DNA from: Treponema sp. | GTDB taxonomy: Bacteria > Spirochaetota > Spirochaetia > Treponematales > Breznakiellaceae | NCBI GenBank assembly: GCA_009782955.1 | Contig: WRIB01000001.1 | Coordinates: forward strand, 1 to 64,000 | Length of the DNA stretch: 64,000 nt | Direction of reading: 5' to 3' | In this document: positions 9,924-19,547 of the stretch, piece by piece | Layout of the letters: every line of letters starts with the position of its first letter | Numbering within the stretch: the first letter of the stretch is position 1 | Translations under genes and position numbers: made by a program | The notes under the pieces: generated by a model | The model's input: only the letters and a program-made list of their open reading frames with translations | What the model was told of the DNA's origin: nothing | The model's database searches: none

Positions 9924-11009
9924 ATGATTATCAAACTTAGCCCTCAAATGGTGTATTCGGTGATTTTTTTTGTTATGTTTTCGTCTGTGTTCTTTGCCTG
10001 TTCGGAAAAATTCCCCCAAAATATTGCTCTGAACGAAGCTGCGGCGCAAAGTTCTCCCGGTAATAGCACTTTGGGAGACGGTCTTTTTGCCAGAATCAAC
10101 ACTTCCAGAGGTGAAATCCTTCTCAGGCTTGAATTTGAGAAAACGCCGCTGACTGTCTGTAGCTTTGTTGGTCTGGCGGAAGGTAAAATGGATGTTTGCG
10201 GCGGTAAACCTTTTTACAATGGCCTTGTTTTTCACCGGGTAATTCCCGATTTTATGATCCAGGGAGGAGATCCTCTGGGGAATGGCAGCGGAGGTCCCGG
10301 GTATCAGTTTCCCGATGAATTTGATCCTTCCCTGCGTCACAATGGACCGGGAATACTTTCCATGGCAAATGCAGGACCGGGCACAAACGGGAGTCAATTT
10401 TTTATTACTCACAAGGAAACCCCCTGGCTGGACAATCGCCACACTGTATTCGGCAAGGTAGTGGAAGGCCAGCAGGTTGTTAACTCAATTCAGCAAGGCG
10501 ATAAGATTACCGGTATTGTCATTGTGCGGAATGGAGCTGCAGCTCAGGGCTTTAAAGCAGACCAGCAGACATTTAACAGTTTACTATCGAAGGCGGCGGC
10601 AGCGGCAACTGACAGGGAAAAAGCACAACGGGAAGCTGATCTAAAAACTATTGCCTCAAAATACCCGGGACTCAGTACAGATGCCAATGGCGTTCAATAC
10701 ATAATCCAAAAACAGGGGACCGGTGCCAAGCCCGTACAGGGCAGTACTGTGCAGGTTAATTACAAAGGGATGTTCATTTCCGGCGAAGTATTCGACGCAT
10801 CGGATGCTCATGGAGGTCCTTTGGAGTTTCAGGCAGGGATGGGTCAGTTAATTCCCGGTTGGGACAAAACAGTTCTTGACATGAAGCTTGGCGAAAAACG
10901 TCTTGTTGTAATTCCCCCCGAATTGGCATACGGAGCACGGGGCGCCGGCGGGGTAATTCCTCCCAATGCATTTTTGGTATTTGAAATGGAATTGGCGGGA
11001 ATTAAATAA
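9924..11009 (+). CDS. Dual-family immunophilin lipoprotein (cyclophilin + FKBP peptidyl-prolyl isomerase)
   Basis: 361-residue secreted folding catalyst with two unrelated prolyl isomerase domains. A lipoprotein signal ends at VFFAC (about residue 26). Residues about 52-200 form a cyclophilin domain with [23 protein letters not shown] and [10 protein letters not shown]. An Ala-rich helical linker (about residues 205-245) is followed by an FKBP domain with [21 protein letters not shown] and [14 protein letters not shown]. Both active-site sets look intact. This cyclophilin-then-FKBP order is known as a dual-family immunophilin and was described in Treponema denticola. It probably helps fold exported proteins in the periplasm. 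A TAGGA site precedes the ATG. Confidence 0.93.
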   Translation: MIIKLSPQMVYSVIFFVMFSSVFFACSEKFPQNIALNEAAAQSSPGNSTLGDGLFARINTSRGEILLRLEFEKTPLTVCSFVGLAEGKMDVCGGKPFYNGLVFHRVIPDFMIQGGDPLGNGSGGPGYQFPDEFDPSLRHNGPGILSMANAGPGTNGSQFFITHKETPWLDNRHTVFGKVVEGQQVVNSIQQGDKITGIVIVRNGAAAQGFKADQQTFNSLLSKAAAAATDREKAQREADLKTIASKYPGLSTDANGVQYIIQKQGTGAKPVQGSTVQVNYKGMFISGEVFDASDAHGGPLEFQAGMGQLIPGWDKTVLDMKLGEKRLVVIPPELAYGARGAGGVIPPNAFLVFEMELAGIK

Positions 11010-11013
11010 AGCA

Positions 11014-11478
11014 ATGACCGAAATTTGGGGAAAAGCTAAAAACTTCCGCATGGTACCTGCGGTAATTTTTATTTATGATTGTTCCCGGCTTCTCTTTTTG
11101 GTTATGGTGTCCGGGTTTTTTTTAAGACCGGAGCCGGATCTAAAAACTATTAATTTTCCTCTTATGATGTTTGTTTCTCCCAATGCACTCTTTCCCCTGA
11201 TATCATTTTTTCTGCTGATACGTTTTGATATTTCCAAAGCTTATATTCCGCTGTACATAACAGGAAAAGCACTGTGCCTGGTTTGTTTGACTGTTTGGCT
11301 GTTTTTTGGTTTAAGGCATATATTAAGTATACGGGAAATCCCGTGGCCTGTTTTTTTATGCGCTGCGGATCTGGTTACAATAATGGGGATAGCTCTGCAA
11401 GGCATAGAATCCCCGCATGGTAATTCCGTAGTAGAAGCGCCGCGGACAAATGTTCAGGCTGCAGAAGGAGGCGAATAA
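11014..11478 (+). CDS. Small integral membrane protein of unknown function
   Basis: 154-residue protein with about four hydrophobic segments (around AVIFIYDCSRLLFLVMV, ALFPLISFFLLI, LCLVCLTVWLFFGL and WPVFLCAADLVTIMGIAL) and a short hydrophilic tail. I do not recognise the family. The ATG at 11014 is five bases after the immunophilin stop; a longer frame from 10966 would overlap the immunophilin and is less likely. Its stop overlaps the start of the MinD-like ATPase (TAATGG), so the two are probably co-translated. Confidence 0.65.
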   Translation: MTEIWGKAKNFRMVPAVIFIYDCSRLLFLVMVSGFFLRPEPDLKTINFPLMMFVSPNALFPLISFFLLIRFDISKAYIPLYITGKALCLVCLTVWLFFGLRHILSIREIPWPVFLCAADLVTIMGIALQGIESPHGNSVVEAPRTNVQAAEGGE

Positions 11479-12623
11479 TGGTTGTTATCCCAATCGCCAG
11501 CGGTAAGGGCGGAGTAGGTAAATCACTTGCGGCAGCAAATCTGGCAGTAGCCCTGGCACAGGCGGGTAAAAGAGTAGTGCTGGTTGATTTGGATCTGGGT
11601 GCATCAAACCTCCATCTGGTTTTGGGGTTTCGTTCACCTGCCAGGGGGATTGGGACTTTTCTTAATAATACCAAGGGGGATTTTTCCCAGGTAATTACAA
11701 AAACTGATGTGCGCGGTTTGCGTTTTATTCCCGGCGATCAGGAAATGCCGGGACTTGCAAACTTAAAGTCCTTTCAGCGGAATGCTTTGGTCAGGCGGCT
11801 TTTGTCGCTTGAATCGGATACAGATATACTTATTCTTGATTTGGGCGCGGGAACCCATCAGTCTATTCTGGATTTCTTTCTTCTTTCGGGCCAGGGGATC
11901 GTTATCAGTTCCCCCGCAGTTACTGCAACGCTTAATGCTTATGTTTTTTTAAAAAATTCTGTTTTTCGGCTTATGTATACAAAATTTACAAAAGGTACGG
12001 AAGCGTACAATTATCTGGAAAGAGTCCGCAAAGACAGCTCTGGGAATCAGCATTTATACATACCTCAAATGCTGAAGGAAATCGAAAAGATCGATCCGGA
12101 ATCCCATAAAAGATTTACTGATGCGGCGGTACACTTTCATCCCCGTTTGATCATGAACATGATCGAAGATCCCAAGGATGCAGAAGTTGCAATGAAGATA
12201 CGCCGTTCCTGTGAAGAATATTTGGACATTAAGGTGGAGCATCTTGGGGTAATGTACCGGGACGGAATTCAGGATACAGCCCTGTCTTCCCGGCTGCCTG
12301 TAGTGCTTTACAAACCTCAGGCGGTAATTTCCCAGGCAATATACCGCATTGCCGACAAAATTCTTGAAAGTCAGGAAGATAATTTTACCCTGACCAACGA
12401 GGCCATAGACGATAGTTTTCACGAAGCAAGTCTGGAAGCGGAAATTGACTTCGAAAACAAGATGGAATATGTGGAAGAATTGCTGCATACGGGAGCTCTT
12501 ACGCAGGGAGATTTGCTGGAAACCGTTAAGTCCCAACAATTGGAAATATCCAAACTGAGAAAGGAAAATAACTATTTAAAGCTAAAACTGACTCAGGCAG
12601 CTTCCAATGGTTTAAAGGTTTAA
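11478..12623 (+). CDS. MinD/FlhG-like P-loop ATPase with C-terminal coiled coil
   Basis: 381-residue member of the SIMIBI (MinD/ParA/Mrp) ATPase class. The deviant Walker A motif is KGGVGKS at residues 10-16, with DLDLGASNLH next and DLGAGTHQSILDF as the second motif. This pattern resembles FlhG/FleN and MinD, which place flagella or division proteins at membranes. The last 80 or so residues are acidic and end in a coiled coil (QQLEISKLRKENNYLKLKL), which is unusual for classical MinD. In a spirochaete a role in placing flagellar or polar structures is plausible but not shown. It lies directly after the membrane protein gene and 48 bases before carB. Confidence 0.83.
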   Translation: MVVIPIASGKGGVGKSLAAANLAVALAQAGKRVVLVDLDLGASNLHLVLGFRSPARGIGTFLNNTKGDFSQVITKTDVRGLRFIPGDQEMPGLANLKSFQRNALVRRLLSLESDTDILILDLGAGTHQSILDFFLLSGQGIVISSPAVTATLNAYVFLKNSVFRLMYTKFTKGTEAYNYLERVRKDSSGNQHLYIPQMLKEIEKIDPESHKRFTDAAVHFHPRLIMNMIEDPKDAEVAMKIRRSCEEYLDIKVEHLGVMYRDGIQDTALSSRLPVVLYKPQAVISQAIYRIADKILESQEDNFTLTNEAIDDSFHEASLEAEIDFENKMEYVEELLHTGALTQGDLLETVKSQQLEISKLRKENNYLKLKLTQAASNGLKV

Positions 12624-12671
12624 GCTGTTCATCTTACTGAAGTTTTTTTTACATATCAGGAGAATTTTAAA

Positions 12672-15600
12672 ATGCCTAAAAGGACAGATATCAATACTGT
12701 TATGATAATTGGGTCCGGACCCATAATCATCGGACAGGCCTGTGAATTTGACTATTCCGGAACACAGGCCTGCAAGGCGCTTAGAAGTTTAGGATATAAA
12801 GTTATTTTGGTAAACTCCAATCCTGCCACCATTATGACAGACCCTGTCGTTGCCGATGTAACGTATATTGAACCGCTTAATGTTGCACGGCTTACCGGGA
12901 TAATTGCCAAAGAAAGGCCCGACGCTTTGCTGCCCAATCTGGGAGGACAGTCGGGGCTTAATCTGAGCCTTGAATTAAAAAAAGCCGGAGTGCTGGACAG
13001 GTACAATGTTAAAGTAATAGGCGTTCAGCTTGATGCAATTGAACGCGGCGAAGACCGTATTGAGTTTAAGAAGACAATGAACAGGCTTGGTGTAGAAATG
13101 CCGAAAAGCTTTGAAGCATTGTCTGTTGAACAGGCTGAACAGGTTGCCGGAGATCTTGGGTATCCGGTTGTAATCCGGCCTGCTTTTACAATGGGCGGGA
13201 CAGGCGGAGGCATCGTATTTAACAAGGAAGAGCTGCAAATAGTTGCCGGCAGGGGAATACAGGCGTCGCTTATTGGACAGATACTGGTTGAAGAAAGCGT
13301 TCTGGGCTGGGAAGAACTTGAAGTAGAAGTTGTCAGAGACTCGAAAAACCAGATGATTGTTATTTGCATGATTGAAAATATCGATCCAATGGGTATTCAT
13401 ACCGGCGATTCATTTTGTGCGGCGCCCATGCTTACCATCAAAGAAGAACTGCAGGAAAGGCTGAAACAGATTGCGTTTAACATTGTTTCCGGAATCGGAG
13501 TTATCGGCGGAACCAATGTACAATTCGCCCATGATCCTGTTACGGACAGAGTTGTAATTATTGAAATCAACCCCAGAACATCCCGCTCTTCGGCGCTTGC
13601 TTCCAAAGCAACCGGGTTTCCCATAGCCTATGTTTCAGCACTTTTGGCTGCAGGGCTTACACTGGACGAGATCCCGTACTGGAAAGAAGGCACAATGGAA
13701 AAGTATGTGCCTTACGGAGATTACATTGTTTTAAAGTTTGCCAGGTGGGCTTTTGAAAAGTTTAAGGGGATTGAAGACAAGCTTGGTACGCAAATGAAAG
13801 CTGTCGGAGAAGTCATGAGTATAGGACGGACTTTTAAGGAAGCTTTCCAGAAGGCAATTCGTTCGCTGGAAACCGGCAGGTACGGCCTTGGCTTTGCAAA
13901 AAACTTTAATGAACTTGATGCAGAGGAACTGCTTTTAAAAATAGCCGCGCCGAACAGTGAAAGGTATTTTGCCGTATACGAAGCGCTGCGCAAAGGAGTA
14001 AGTACAGATACTATTCATACTATTACAAAGATAAAACAGTATTTTCTTGAACAGATGAAGGAACTGGCCGATCTGGAAAAGGAAATTCTTGCATATAAAA
14101 AAATGGTTTTACCGGATGAATTGCTGGTCAGGGCAAAAAAAGACGGCTTTGCCGACAGGTACCTTTCAAAACTGCTTGAAGTACCGGAAGAATATATCAG
14201 GCTGCACAGAAAAGTCGTTGGAATCAGCGAGGAATGGGATATTGTCCCGGTCAGCGGTGCCGATGCCGAATATTTTTACTCAACCTATAATGGGCTCGGC
14301 AATCTTGGCAATGAACTAAAAATGTCCCGGGAAAAACGCGGCATCAAGGCAAAAGCGGATAATCGTAACAAAGTTATTATTCTGGGAGGCGGTCCGAACA
14401 GAATAGGTCAGGGCATTGAATTTGATTACTGTTGTGTACATACCGCTTTTGCACTTCGTGAATCAGGCTTTGAAACAATTATGATAAACTGTAATCCTGA
14501 GACAGTTTCTACGGATTACGATACTTCGGATAAACTGTATTTTGAGCCGTTAACCGTAGAGGATGTTTTATCAATTTGCCAGCACGAAAACCCGCTGGGA
14601 GTTATTGTTCAGTTTGGAGGGCAGACGCCGCTTAATATCGCAATGGAACTGAAAAAAGCGGGAGTAAAGATTCTGGGAACCACTCCGGAAGTTATTGCAC
14701 TTGCAGAAGACAGAGCTTTGTTCAGAAAGATGATGGATAATATGAATATTCCCATGCCGGAATCCGGTATGGCCTGCAATTATGAAGAGGCGATTAACAC
14801 TGCGAACAGGGTAGGGTTTCCGGTTATGGTCAGGCCGTCGTATGTGCTGGGCGGACAGGCTATGGAAATTGTTTTCGGCAATGAACAGTTAAAAAATTAT
14901 ATCCGCGTTAATGCGCAGTATATCAGCAATGAAGCGCCGTTGCTTATTGACCGTTTTTTGGATAACGCCCTCGAATGTGAGGCGGATGCCATTGCAGATG
15001 GCAGTAATGCATTTATGCCGGCTGTTATGGAGCATATTGAATACGCGGGTATTCATTCCGGCGATTCAGCCTGTGTAATTCCTACCATAACAATTACGGA
15101 AAAACAAACCGAAACTATCCGGGATTATACATGTAAAATTGCCGGGGAATTGGGAGTTGTAGGGCTGATGAATATTCAATATGCCATTCACCAGGACAAG
15201 GTATATGTTTTGGAAGCAAATCCGCGTGCCTCCAGAACCGTACCGCTTGTTTCCAAGGTTTGTAACATTAACATGGCAAATCTTGCTACAAAGCTAATTA
15301 TGGCGGAATATACCAGTGCGCCTGTTGATCTCCTGGCGATGAAAAAGCCGGAAACCGGATATTACGGCGTAAAAGAAGCGGTTTTTCCGTTTAACATGTT
15401 TCCCGAAGTCGATCCGCTTTTGGGACCGGAGATGAGATCGACCGGCGAAGTTTTAGGGATGTCGGATTCATTCGGGCTTGCATTTTACAAAGCGCTTGAA
15501 GGCAGCAAGAGTATCCTGCCCCTTTCCGGTTCGGTACTGATTTCTGTAGCAAAAAAAGACAGAGAAGAACTGGAGGAAGTCGCAAAACAATTTGAAGTTC

Positions 15601-15935
15601 TGGGATTTAAAATCTATGCTACCAGGGGAACCCATTCATACCTTACATCGAAAGGTATAAAAGCGGAGGCAATTAATAAACTGTACGAAGGCCGCCCTGA
15701 CATTGAAGATGCAATAAAAAACCGCCAGTTGGATGTGATCATAAACACGCCAAGCGGAAGTATACGCAGTGAAGCTGACGACTCTTATATCAGAAAATCT
15801 GCAATCAGGAACAATATCCCGTATGTAACAACATTAACTGCGGCATTGGCCGCTGCAAAAGGAATTGCTGAAAAATTAAAGAGCCCTGACGAAAATGTAT
15901 ATTCATTGCAGGAATACCATAAAAGAAAGGGCTGA
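12672..15935 (+). CDS. carB: Carbamoyl-phosphate synthase large subunit
   Basis: 1087-residue synthetase that makes carbamoyl phosphate from bicarbonate, ammonia and two ATP for arginine and pyrimidine synthesis. The two homologous ATP-grasp halves are clear: the first starts with the [20 protein letters not shown] segment, the second with [17 protein letters not shown] near residue 570. Both carry the [16 protein letters not shown] / [14 protein letters not shown] motifs, and the C-terminal regulatory domain ([14 protein letters not shown]) is present. The length matches the family. An AGGAGAA site precedes the ATG. The glutaminase subunit carA is not in the window. It leads the carB-guaA-hisH-hisF-asnA cluster. 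Confidence 0.97.
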   Translation: MPKRTDINTVMIIGSGPIIIGQACEFDYSGTQACKALRSLGYKVILVNSNPATIMTDPVVADVTYIEPLNVARLTGIIAKERPDALLPNLGGQSGLNLSLELKKAGVLDRYNVKVIGVQLDAIERGEDRIEFKKTMNRLGVEMPKSFEALSVEQAEQVAGDLGYPVVIRPAFTMGGTGGGIVFNKEELQIVAGRGIQASLIGQILVEESVLGWEELEVEVVRDSKNQMIVICMIENIDPMGIHTGDSFCAAPMLTIKEELQERLKQIAFNIVSGIGVIGGTNVQFAHDPVTDRVVIIEINPRTSRSSALASKATGFPIAYVSALLAAGLTLDEIPYWKEGTMEKYVPYGDYIVLKFARWAFEKFKGIEDKLGTQMKAVGEVMSIGRTFKEAFQKAIRSLETGRYGLGFAKNFNELDAEELLLKIAAPNSERYFAVYEALRKGVSTDTIHTITKIKQYFLEQMKELADLEKEILAYKKMVLPDELLVRAKKDGFADRYLSKLLEVPEEYIRLHRKVVGISEEWDIVPVSGADAEYFYSTYNGLGNLGNELKMSREKRGIKAKADNRNKVIILGGGPNRIGQGIEFDYCCVHTAFALRESGFETIMINCNPETVSTDYDTSDKLYFEPLTVEDVLSICQHENPLGVIVQFGGQTPLNIAMELKKAGVKILGTTPEVIALAEDRALFRKMMDNMNIPMPESGMACNYEEAINTANRVGFPVMVRPSYVLGGQAMEIVFGNEQLKNYIRVNAQYISNEAPLLIDRFLDNALECEADAIADGSNAFMPAVMEHIEYAGIHSGDSACVIPTITITEKQTETIRDYTCKIAGELGVVGLMNIQYAIHQDKVYVLEANPRASRTVPLVSKVCNINMANLATKLIMAEYTSAPVDLLAMKKPETGYYGVKEAVFPFNMFPEVDPLLGPEMRSTGEVLGMSDSFGLAFYKALEGSKSILPLSGSVLISVAKKDREELEEVAKQFEVLGFKIYATRGTHSYLTSKGIKAEAINKLYEGRPDIEDAIKNRQLDVIINTPSGSIRSEADDSYIRKSAIRNNIPYVTTLTAALAAAKGIAEKLKSPDENVYSLQEYHKRKG

Positions 15936-15951
15936 TGTAACCGGAGTAGAT

Positions 15952-16905
15952 ATGAAAAGTGATAAAGAACTGAATGATTACATAGATACTCAAACCAGAC
16001 AAATACGGCAGCAGGTAGGAGAAGAAAAAGTACTTCTTGCGCTGTCGGGCGGTGTTGATTCTTCCGTATGTGCAGGTTTTTTATCCAAGGCAATACCGGG
16101 CCAGCTTACATGTATTTTTGTCGATCACGGCTTTATGCGGTTAAATGAAGGCGACGAAATTGAAAAGATGTTTTCAAAACACGATCTTCGTTTTATTCGT
16201 GTAAACGCTCAAAAGCGGTTTATTGCCAAATTAAAAGGAATATGCGATCCCGAAACAAAGCGGAAGTTAATCGGCGAAGAGTTTATCCGTGTGTTTGAAG
16301 AAGAGTCTGCAAAGCTTGGGACTGTTCCGTTTCTTGCACAGGGAACAATTTACCCGGATATTGTTGAGTCCGGCGGTAAACACGGCGCTGTAATAAAAAG
16401 CCACCACAACGTAGGAGGGCTTCCTGCCAATCTTGGCTTTACCGGGCTTGTTGAACCTCTGTCGGGACTTTATAAAGATGAAGTTCGCATTCTTGGCAGG
16501 AAGCTGGGGCTGCCGGCATTCCTGGTAAACCGTCAGCCGTTTCCGGGGCCCGGACTTGCTGTTCGTGTATTGGGCGAGGTTACTGAAGAAAAACTTGACG
16601 TTTTACGCAGGGCAGATGCGATATTACGTGAAGAAATTGATCGTACAAAACGCAGACCTGACCAGTATTTTGCCGTATTAACCGGCATCTTATCTGTTGG
16701 TGTAAAAGGGGATAAGAGAACATATAATCACGTAGTCGCAATTCGTGCCGTAACAACGAATGATTTTATGACATGTGAATATGTACCATTGCCGCATAAG
16801 CTTTTGGGCCGTATATCATCACGAATTACAGGTGAGATACCTGCGGTCAGCCGTGTTGTTTACGATATTACATCAAAGCCGCCGGCTACGGTGGAATGGG
16901 AATAA
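15952..16905 (+). CDS. guaA: GMP synthase ATP-pyrophosphatase subunit, lacking the glutaminase domain
   Basis: 317-residue enzyme that adenylates XMP and aminates it to GMP. The PP-loop SGGVDSS is at residues 32-38. The characteristic [28 protein letters not shown] and C-terminal dimerisation ([19 protein letters not shown]) segments are all present. Usual bacterial GuaA is about 520 residues with an N-terminal class I glutamine amidotransferase; here that part is absent, as in two-subunit GMP synthases. The start at 15952 is chosen for the CCGGAG site; the frame further upstream overlaps carB. The only glutaminase next to it is HisH, which starts six bases after its stop. A separate guaA glutaminase subunit may be elsewhere. 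Confidence 0.9.
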   Translation: MKSDKELNDYIDTQTRQIRQQVGEEKVLLALSGGVDSSVCAGFLSKAIPGQLTCIFVDHGFMRLNEGDEIEKMFSKHDLRFIRVNAQKRFIAKLKGICDPETKRKLIGEEFIRVFEEESAKLGTVPFLAQGTIYPDIVESGGKHGAVIKSHHNVGGLPANLGFTGLVEPLSGLYKDEVRILGRKLGLPAFLVNRQPFPGPGLAVRVLGEVTEEKLDVLRRADAILREEIDRTKRRPDQYFAVLTGILSVGVKGDKRTYNHVVAIRAVTTNDFMTCEYVPLPHKLLGRISSRITGEIPAVSRVVYDITSKPPATVEWE

Positions 16906-16910
16906 ATTTT

Positions 16911-17516
16911 ATGATTAAAATAATAGACTACAAGGCAGGGAACGCACCGAGTGTAATGCATGCGGTTGCCCATCTTGGATATCAAGCCGGTTTTGCACGT
17001 TGTCCGGATGACCTCGAAGATGCAACACATATTTTATTGCCGGGAGTAGGCAGTGCGAAGGCGACAATGGAATCCCTGCGTGAGTTGGAATTAATACATG
17101 CAATAGAAGAAGCAGTGTTAAAGAAAAAAGTTCTGTTTTTGGGCATTTGTGTCGGCCTGCAGATTCTTTTTGAACATAGCGAAGAAGAAAATGCCGATTG
17201 TCTTGGGTGGTTAAAAGGCCAGGTTGTAAAATTTGATGTTTCCAAAGTCAGGGTTCCGCAGATGGGCTGGAATCAGGTGCACTTTACAAAAGCTCTCCCA
17301 TTGAACGGTGAAGATGATTATTTTTATTTTGTTAATTCATATTATGCAACGCCGGAAGATGAATCCGATATATGGGGCGCAGCGGATTATAATGGTCCGT
17401 TTGCAGCAGCGGTTCAGAAAGAAAACATTTATGCCGCGCAGTTTCATATCGAAAAAAGCGGCGAAGCCGGGCTCAGGCTGCTGAATGGCTTTCTTGGTTT
17501 AAAGCAGGGAGACTGA
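16911..17516 (+). CDS. hisH: HisH-type glutamine amidotransferase subunit
   Basis: 201-residue class I glutaminase. In histidine synthesis HisH hydrolyses glutamine and passes ammonia to HisF. The nucleophile is Cys80 in LGICVGLQ and the His179/Glu181 dyad is in FHIEKSGEAGLRLL, so the glutaminase site looks intact. The oxyanion strand LLPGVG is also present. FHIEKS replaces the common FHPEKS. The start MIKIIDYK matches the family N-terminus. No other histidine biosynthesis gene is in the window, and its partner HisF lacks a catalytic Asp, so it may supply ammonia to a reaction other than imidazole glycerol phosphate synthesis. Confidence 0.88.
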   Translation: MIKIIDYKAGNAPSVMHAVAHLGYQAGFARCPDDLEDATHILLPGVGSAKATMESLRELELIHAIEEAVLKKKVLFLGICVGLQILFEHSEEENADCLGWLKGQVVKFDVSKVRVPQMGWNQVHFTKALPLNGEDDYFYFVNSYYATPEDESDIWGAADYNGPFAAAVQKENIYAAQFHIEKSGEAGLRLLNGFLGLKQGD

Positions 17517-17519
17517 TCT

Positions 17520-18326
17520 ATGCTTACAAAAAGGCTGATTGCCTGCTTTGATATCATAAAAGGCCGGGTGACCAAGGCGGTACAGTTTCAGGATAACATA
17601 GACGTCGCCCTTGCAGAGGAACTGGCCTGTGCCATGTATAAAGCGCACATTGACGAGCTGATTTTTTACGATATTACCGCAAGCTCCGAGAAACGCAGTA
17701 TCGACATTGAAACAGTAAAAAAAGTTGCAAGCCATGTTTTTATTCCTTTTACCGTTGGCGGCGGAATCAAAGATTTGAATGACATGTACGAGGTTCTTAA
17801 AGCAGGAGCAGAAAAAATCAGCATTGACTCAATGGCTGTAAGGAACCCTCACATTATTACGGATGGTTCCAAAGCCTTTGGTTCCCAATGCATTGTACTG
17901 TCCACCCAGGTAAAAAAAACGGGAACAACGCCGAGCGGATATGAGGTGTTTATAGACGGGGCGAGGGTTGCAACCGGGATGGATGCTGTTGAATGGATTA
18001 AACGAGGGCAGGATCTCGGCGCCGGGGAAATATGTTTAAACAGTATCGACAGGGATGGAACATTGTCCGGTTATGATCTTGAATTAATGAAGCTGGCAGA
18101 CAATGCTGTTTCGGTTCCCCTTATTGCTTCCGGCGGTGCCGGAAAGCCGGAACACCTGAAAGAAGTATTTGAAAACACGGAAACCCATGCGGCGATAATC
18201 AGCAGTATGCTGTACTCGCCCAGGCTGGAAAAAAATTATTCTGTGAGCGAGCTTAAGGAATACCTCCGGCAAAACAACATAAGCATACGTCCGGTATGCG
18301 GCGAGGAAAGCAGATGTCAAAATTAA
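17520..18326 (+). CDS. hisF: HisF-like cyclase subunit with Asp130 replaced by Gln
   Basis: 268-residue (beta/alpha)8 barrel of the HisA/HisF family. The first catalytic Asp (Asp11, in RLIACFDIIKGR), the DITAS strand, TVGGGI, NSIDRDGT and the phosphate-binding IASGGAG are present. At the position of the second catalytic Asp the sequence reads CIVLSTQVKK, so residue 130 is Gln; in the well-studied enzyme this Asp130 is needed for activity. The barrel is otherwise well kept, which argues against decay and for an altered reaction or an ammonia-relay role. It starts four bases after hisH and overlaps asnA by 13 bases. Annotation as histidine biosynthesis should be treated with caution. Confidence 0.85.
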   Translation: MLTKRLIACFDIIKGRVTKAVQFQDNIDVALAEELACAMYKAHIDELIFYDITASSEKRSIDIETVKKVASHVFIPFTVGGGIKDLNDMYEVLKAGAEKISIDSMAVRNPHIITDGSKAFGSQCIVLSTQVKKTGTTPSGYEVFIDGARVATGMDAVEWIKRGQDLGAGEICLNSIDRDGTLSGYDLELMKLADNAVSVPLIASGGAGKPEHLKEVFENTETHAAIISSMLYSPRLEKNYSVSELKEYLRQNNISIRPVCGEESRCQN

Positions 18327-19321
18327 TTGTTCCGCAGAATTACCGGTCTGTTCTGACCATTTACGAAACCCAGACCGCCATAGGATCCATAAAAAAGATA
18401 TTTGAGGAAAATTTGTGCAGCGCCCTGAATCTTAAACGTGTCTCCGCTCCGCTCTTTGTTGAAGTGCAAACGGGCCTGAATGATGACTTAAACGGCGTGG
18501 AGCGTCCGGTTGAGTTTGATATAAAGGAAACGCAGACAAATGCACAGGTTGTTCATTCGCTTGCCAAATGGAAACGCATGGCTTTGCATAAATACTGTTT
18601 TCCCGCGGGCGAAGGGCTGTATACCGATATGAATGCTGTAAGGCGCGATGAAGAACTGGATAATCTCCATTCAATTTATGTTGATCAGTGGGATTGGGAA
18701 ATAGTTATTGATAAGTCTTCACGTAACGAAAACTTTTTAAAAGCTACAGTCATTAAAATTATAAATTCCATTTGTAATACGGCGGAAAAAATCAATGAGT
18801 TGTTTCCTGTTTTGAATATTATTCTTTCGCGGAATGTGCAATTTATAACGACACAGCAGCTTGAAGATCTTTACCCGGATTTAACGCCGAAAGAGCGTGA
18901 AAATATATATGTAAAGGAATATAAAACAGTGTTCATCATGCAGATTGGTGATGTTTTAAAATCAGGAAACAGACACGACGGACGCGCCCCTGACTATGAC
19001 GACTGGACATTAAACGGCGACATTTTATTCTGGGATGATATTCTGGGATGCGCCATGGAAATTTCTTCAATGGGAATCCGTGTAGATGAAGTATCAATGG
19101 ATGCACAGTTAAAAAAAGCAAATTGCGGCCAACGCCGTGAGCTGCCGTTCCATAAAATGCTGCTTGAAGGAAAACTGCCGCTTTCCATTGGCGGCGGAAT
19201 AGGCCAATCTAGGCTGTGTATGCTTCTGCTGAAAAAAGCGCATGTCGGCGAGGTGCAGGTTTCCGTTTGGGACAGGGATACGCTTTCTGCATGTAAAGTC
19301 GCAGGTATTGAATTGCTGTAA
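18314..19321 (+). CDS. asnA: Aspartate--ammonia ligase (asparagine synthetase A)
   Basis: 335-residue class II-synthetase-like enzyme that makes asparagine from aspartate, ATP and free ammonia in the cytoplasm. Characteristic segments are YETQTAIGSIKKIFE near the N-terminus, RVSAPLFV, VEFDIKET, VHSLAKWKRMAL, YVDQWDWE and the C-terminal SIGGGIGQSRLCMLLL. The length fits AsnA (about 330). The ATG at 18314 lies inside the end of hisF and is preceded by GAGGAAAG; a start at 18296 is possible but less good. AsnA uses ammonia, not glutamine, so its coupling to a HisH glutaminase is suggestive of shared nitrogen supply. Confidence 0.95.
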   Translation: MSKLIVPQNYRSVLTIYETQTAIGSIKKIFEENLCSALNLKRVSAPLFVEVQTGLNDDLNGVERPVEFDIKETQTNAQVVHSLAKWKRMALHKYCFPAGEGLYTDMNAVRRDEELDNLHSIYVDQWDWEIVIDKSSRNENFLKATVIKIINSICNTAEKINELFPVLNIILSRNVQFITTQQLEDLYPDLTPKERENIYVKEYKTVFIMQIGDVLKSGNRHDGRAPDYDDWTLNGDILFWDDILGCAMEISSMGIRVDEVSMDAQLKKANCGQRRELPFHKMLLEGKLPLSIGGGIGQSRLCMLLLKKAHVGEVQVSVWDRDTLSACKVAGIELL

Positions 19322-19342
19322 AGCGATACTTTCTAAATTTTC

Positions 19343-19369
19343 TCTCGTGGAGGCGCGGAGAGCGCAAAG
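19343..19369 (-). repeat. Inverted-repeat flank (CTCCGCGCCTC element), left copy
   Basis: Reads CTTTGCGCTCTCCGCGCCTC on the minus strand. It is the inverted partner of 21352-21380 and both bracket the AT-rich insert between asnA and proS. A related string is cut by the window end at 63981-64000. Confidence 0.65.
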
Positions 19370-19461
19370 TTTTCAGTCTTTGCGCAAAAATGACTGTTGT
19401 AAAATGACATTATTTTTGAATATTTGTGAGTATTTTTATAAAAAAGTGAATAAAAAAAGTA

Positions 19462-19489
19462 TTGACATTATTGATTTTCGTGGTAATGT
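19462..19489 (+). promoter_or_regulatory. Sigma70-type promoter of the nuclease/nitrilase-like operon
   Basis: TTGACA at 19462-19467 and TAATGT at 19484-19489 with a 16-base spacer, upstream of the TTG start at 19548, which has AGGGG six bases before it. Confidence 0.5.
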
Positions 19490-19547
19490 ATTTATGTGGT
19501 GCAAGACTTTATATTATTTCAGTTTGGAAAGATCGTAGGGGTATAAA

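Noticed and set aside
15895-15951. Longer N-terminus for the GMP synthase subunit
   Set aside because: It would overlap carB by 41 bases and adds no family-like sequence; the ATG at 15952 has a ribosome site.
16911-18326. Assigning hisH and hisF to a histidine operon or to a WbpG-type sugar amidotransferase
   Set aside because: No other his gene and no sugar genes are near, and the lost residue (Asp130) differs from that lost in the WbpG-linked HisF2 group, so neither label is secure.
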